Below, piece by piece: positions 60,016 through 64,000 of a DNA stretch of 64,000 nucleotides; positions within the stretch are counted from its first letter, which is position 1; each line of letters begins with the position of its first letter. Both the position numbers and the translations under genes were made by a program. Origin of the DNA: Brachionus manjavacas (lineage: Eukaryota > Rotifera > Eurotatoria > Ploima > Brachionidae); contig JAHQIY010000010.1 of NCBI GenBank assembly GCA_019054805.1, forward strand, positions 1,905,501 through 1,969,500, read 5' to 3'. The notes beneath the pieces are model-generated. The model did no database searches and was not told where the DNA came from. It saw nothing but the letters and a program-made list of their open reading frames with translations.

Positions 60016-60570
60016 ATTTTTAGAATTAATAAAAAATTAAATATTTTTTAACTCTTTAAAATCTATCATGAGCATTTGAAATTTCAAGTCAACTAATTAT
60101 AAATGTATCATTAATGATCATCGATAATTAATTATTAAGTGTTTTATTTATTAATATTTATTTCAAATTTGTTTCTTACTAAAAAAAATAAAATTTGAGA
60201 AAAAAACTTTAGTAACTACACAATGTATTAATGAATATTTTTTTAAAGGTTTATTAACAGCATTATTTTGTAAAAATTTGGATGGCAGCTTTTGTTTTCA
60301 TTTAGTTAATTTTTATAATTGATACTAACAATTGAAATCACCAATCCCGATCAACAACATCAGGATAAAAACATATACCTTATCAATTAAATGAAGATTT
60401 TTGATATTTTTTTTTATTTCATTAATGTTTTAGTTTTCCAATTTAAAAAGCAAAAAAAGTCGAATTAAATGTAAAATAAAAACTTTATTTATTTTTATTT
60501 TTTTGATTATTTGTATCGAGCTAATGCTAAAATCGATTTGAGAAGTACCGATCCCAGTGTTGCTAGTAGT
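60016..60570. other. Upstream region of DEG/ENaC paralog 2
   Basis: AT-rich, expected to hold the promoter of paralog 2. No clear TATA box or repeat was recognised. Confidence 0.4.
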
Positions 60571-60616
60571 GATCATATGGTTTAGGTGAACTGTGGTTCA
60601 CCTAAACCATATGATC
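60571..60616. repeat. Perfect 21-bp hairpin with 4-nt loop
   Basis: Arms 60571-60591 and 60596-60616 (left arm starts GATCATATGGTTTAGG) are perfect reverse complements around TGTG. It is less AT-rich than its flanks. The hairpin abuts the decayed minus-strand ORF at 60617-61075. Confidence 0.9.
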
Positions 60617-61075
60617 CCTTCATGAAACCCTTCAAAATAGCCTCCACAGATTTTACATTTTGTAGGATTTTTTTTTGCTTAAAACCTGCTCAACTTCATC
60701 GATTGATTCTTGAGGAATCGATGGTTTCTCTGCTACTAACTCTTTTATTAAAATTGATTTTTTTTTGTCTCACTAATGCATAAATTCTCAACTCTGGTCT
60801 CGACCGAATCTTCTGGCAATGGATCAGTTTCCTTCAAACTAGCTTTACTTGTGCTTGTTGCATTAGAAACATCAGTAGAATTACTCACTGTTCTGTCATC
60901 ATCATTTTCCTCTTCATCATCATATTCGAATTCGCCTAATTTCTTTGTCATCAGTCAAGGATCCAAAAATTGATCCAGTTTCATCATCAGCTTCGACTTC
61001 CGAATCAGCTTCATATTCACATTCATCACCATTCTCTTTATTTAAAGTTAAATTAGCCTCAAATTCTGAGAGTAT
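60617..61075 (-). pseudogene. Decayed acidic ORF with a CxxC motif, family unknown
   Basis: The minus strand reads ENGDECEYEADSEVEADDET, then, after a frameshift, EFEYDDEEENDDDRTVSNST and KETDPLPEDSVETRVENL. After another frameshift in a poly-A run it reads IPQESIDEVEQVLSKKNPTK and CKICGGYFEGFHEG. The order suggests one protein with a long acidic linker and a small zinc-finger-like end, broken twice. It lies just downstream of the Merlin-like transposase relic in the same orientation and may have belonged to the same element. Confidence 0.4.
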
Positions 61076-61104
61076 TAAAATAGTAAATTATTTAAATTAA
61101 AAAA

Positions 61105-61375
61105 ATTGATAAGATTTTATTAATCTACTAAGTCCCGGGTTTGTAAAATTTCGAAAAGTTCTTAAAATCTTTAATTTTCTGATAATTACTCCAGCAATTA
61201 GAACAAATTGTTGTTCCGTCAAGACGTTTGTCATAGATAATACCAAAAAATTTTCGCCTCGCGATCGTCGACGACTTCCAAATAGCATTTGCTGTCATCT
61301 TCTTGAGCTGTTATTATCCTGTCAACAATTCCAAAGACCCAAATGCGCTCTCTACTTAAATCTTTGCCTTTAAAA
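61105..61375 (-). mobile_element. Merlin/ISXO2-like transposase remnant
   Basis: Minus-strand reading KDLSRERIWVFGIVDRI, then SKCYLEVVDDREAKIF, and after a one-base frameshift GIIYDKRLDGTTICSNCWSN YQKIKDF. This matches the DDE core of ISXO2/IS1595-type transposases, found in animals as Merlin elements ('WvfG..eR......v.drs..tl..ii...i..gt.i.SD.W..Y'). The second catalytic Asp (SDCW) is Asn (SNCW). Inverted repeats were not found. Confidence 0.55.
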
Positions 61376-61865
61376 AATATTAAAAATTAGTTTTTTAACT
61401 TTTCCAATGTTTTACCCTGGCATACATAGAAAATAAGTAAAAAGTTTTTTAAAATTATAAAAAAGACATCAATTTTCTCATTTTATTTGGGAATTTTTTT
61501 TATTTTTTTTGAACTTCTGCTGTTTCGATAGTGAAGCTAGAAATTGATTCGAAATCTTGGACATTTTTTCATGCTTTACCTTCCAAAATTGTGATTTTTG
61601 TCGAAGTGTCAAATTAAAAGTCTAAAATGAAAATTAATTAATGAATTAATGAAAATTCTAGCTTAAGGCCGAACTAAAAATTGAAAATTTAAAATTAAAT
61701 TAAATACGGAAAAATCAAAGTTTTTGTTTGATATTGCAGGGTTAAAATAAATATAAAGTAAACCAAAAAAATTATTAAAAATCTTTTTTTATTAAAAAAA
61801 AATTCGACACTATTTTGAATAAAAGTTAGGTAAGTTTTTTAAACGATTTTAATCGACTAAAAATA

Positions 61866-63757
61866 TTAAACTTTTCCTTGGGTTGGGTTGGTTTGAATTT
61901 TTTCCGTAATTAGTCTGTAAGCAAGTTCAATGAAAAATGCTACCGGTTCTATTAAGGTAAGAACCGAGCATCCTAAAAATAGGCCCAGTAGACCACCTTG
62001 TTAAATGAAACATGGTTCATTATTTTGGTTAAATCTCGTAAGCTAAAATTACCTATTGATGCAGCTAAATCTTGAAGACAAATCAGCTCTGTTTCTTTGA
62101 TAAATTTCGAAGACAACTCCTGATAAAAAACATTGACCATCAGAGTACTTTGTTTATACAAATCAAAAGTTAAATTTTTAAATTTTTTTTTAACATTGTC
62201 CTGTTTCTTGATGACCTCATAGTAATATTGCGTCGGGTAGTCGGAATAAGATTGATGGTAAGCGTATTCCATTGTGTCACAACTAGCTGGACATTCTTTG
62301 TCACAACTTAAGGACAAATCTTTAGAAACGAACTTTTTTCTCTGTTCCTCAACGCAATTTATTTCCTTTGAAGTTTTGCAAAATTTTAAATTTAAATCAC
62401 TTATTCGAGGATCACTACAGTTACATGCGGGAATAATAAATTTAAAAAGCAAACAAGTCTCGAAGCAATTTTCCCGTGTATAAACCCCCGATTCTACAGT
62501 TCGCCTGTAAAATTCTGGATCCCCATTTAAAACCTGTGATGTATCTTTACGGCATCTGCTAAAAGGTTCACTTAGTTTTTTATAAAAAGTTCTTTTGATG
62601 CCAATTTCTGCTGATTTGCCAACAGGTAATTTGATGCCTTCAAAACTCATTGCTGGATTAGCACTGTTATTATGCACAGCCAAAAACAGTCCTTTTTTTT
62701 CAACAAATAAATCTTGTTGTCCTGGAAAGTCTATGAATATTTCCAAAGTAAGTCCACTTTCTGGTCCAGTTTTACTAGTTTTTTTTACACTTGTTGAATC
62801 ATTGATTTTTTTATTGAAAGTAAAGCATTTACCATATCCAAAAACGAAAAAAATTTGAAAATCTCTTGAATCACACCTTTGACCATTAAAATAGCAACTT
62901 ATTACTAAATCTTCAAAATTATTCACAATTTTAATGTCAGTCTTAAAATTTTTAGCTTTTAAATTGTCCACCAAATTTGATATTAGCAACTTAAAAGCTC
63001 GACGAACTTCAGATATTGCCGAAGATTGACTTGAAGGATTTATTGCCAAGCTTAAATTGCTCATGTTCAAAATTTGACCAAAATAAACTTGTGTTTTTTC
63101 ATCAGTTGTATCAAAAGGATTTAGATTGCAAATGGAAATCGCTGGAAAATCATCCAGATATGATTCATAGATCTCAACACTTGTTGAATATGGATACGAG
63201 TAGTAAGTTCTGATTGAAAAAAATATCACTTAAAAAATTAACTATTTTAATTTGATGAATTAAACTAAAAAAAATTTCTCTTAAATTTTTCCGGAAAGAA
63301 ATGGTTCTTCCTGTTTTTAATTCCTTATAAATTTAATTATATTTAAAAAGAATTTGATTAATTAAAATATTGACATCTAAATCAATTTAATAAGTGTAAT
63401 AAAGTTGGCAAGTTATAAAAAATTTTAAAAATAAAAGTCATTTTTTAAAGAAAGATTTTTCTATCGTTCCATTCCTTGTGAGAATTAATTTTGTGGTAAA
63501 TAAATAACTAAAATTGAAAAATTATTTTAAAAAAGATCTTGACCTTCTTGAATTAAATAATTTTTTTTACTTGATATTGCACCAACGATCCCGATTGAAA
63601 AAATAATGCTCCACATTATTTTAATTCCAAGCAAATCACTTCCGAATATTCTTGGCAAACCGTGAGCAGTAGAATTTGCCCATTCTTTCTTTAAATAATT
63701 TATAATTATTGAAAAATTTGTTGGCTCATGATTTTTATTATTTTTATTTGAAACCAT
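61866..63757 (-). CDS. DEG/ENaC family sodium channel subunit, paralog 3
   Basis: Three minus-strand exons, 63757-63571, 63228-62053 and 61996-61866, with GT-AG introns of 342 and 56 bp, give about 497 residues. Exon 1 carries STAHGLPRIF and TM1; exon 2 has FPAISICNLNPFD and the Cys-rich block (ENCFETCLLFKFIIPACNC, CDKECPASCDTMEY). Exon 3 is TM2 with GLLGLFLGCSVLTLIEPVAF. The middle of exon 2 differs clearly from paralogs 1 and 2, yet the first ~170 bp of exon 2 are essentially identical in all three. The channel role is as in paralog 1; the same intron phases confirm common origin by duplication. Confidence 0.9.
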
Positions 63758-64000
63758 ATTCTTAGTTTTAACTTATTAAAATACAATAAGCATTTAAGAT
63801 TCCAAATCAAATAATATAGATGTTTTGTTAATGAATAATTTAAGATCTTCTCTGATCCAATAATAAATATTTTATTAAATGAAAAAGTTTTTTTTTTACT
63901 AATTTTTTTAATCCCTTTTTATAAAATAGACTTTTCGTAAAAGTATGGTAATTATATAAAATCTGAAAATAAATAATTTTTTTTTCAATTTTGCAAACAA

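Overview
The window is animal nuclear DNA. It is strongly AT-rich, carries many GT-AG introns of about 46-70 bp beside a few of several kilobases, encodes animal ion-channel and housekeeping genes, and is full of decayed transposons. A rotifer of the Brachionus type is my best guess, from base composition, tiny introns and the mixture of non-LTR, hAT, Tc1, Ty3 and Merlin remnants. No species can be proved from this sequence alone.

Layout. At 1-876 is the 3' part of a pentameric ligand-gated ion channel, followed by a dead Tc1/mariner element and LINE and repeat debris up to about 5.8 kb. A complete TM9SF2-type nonaspanin with a 5-kb intron fills 7.1-14.2 kb. A three-exon gene for a small secreted protein lies at 15.3-15.8 kb (minus). 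Two tandem HPRT genes lie at 18.6-24.3 kb: an intact enzyme, and a divergent seven-exon paralog that has lost several active-site residues. A parvulin (PIN4) gene (24.4-27.4 kb, minus) is head-to-head with the ribonucleotide reductase large subunit (27.7-34.1 kb), which is split by about 3.9 kb of repeat-bearing DNA at a junction without a normal splice-site pair.

From 34 to 43 kb the window is mostly transposon material: SWIM-type transposase tails, LINE fragments, a repeat element interrupted by a LINE whose empty site is preserved elsewhere in the window, and a Ty3-type protease remnant. Three DEG/ENaC sodium-channel paralogs follow (43.2-46.0 plus, 57.1-60.0 minus, 61.9-63.8 minus). They share identical exon phases and patches of near-perfect identity, as expected of gene conversion or recent duplication. 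Between them lie a two-ORF LINE (48.6-50.8 kb), a Ty3 integrase remnant, a coiled-coil/seven-blade WD40 gene with almost identical blades (53.0-54.6 kb), decayed WD40 relics, and a hAT-type MITE with a perfect 8-bp target duplication. A Merlin/ISXO2-like transposase remnant lies between the last two channels.

The genes do not form a pathway. HPRT (purine salvage) and ribonucleotide reductase (dNTP synthesis) both serve nucleotide supply, but there is no sign of coordinated regulation. I saw no CRISPR array, rRNA or confident tRNA. The best leads are the HPRT-like putative pseudoenzyme, the broken exon junction in RRM1, and the patchwork DEG/ENaC family.
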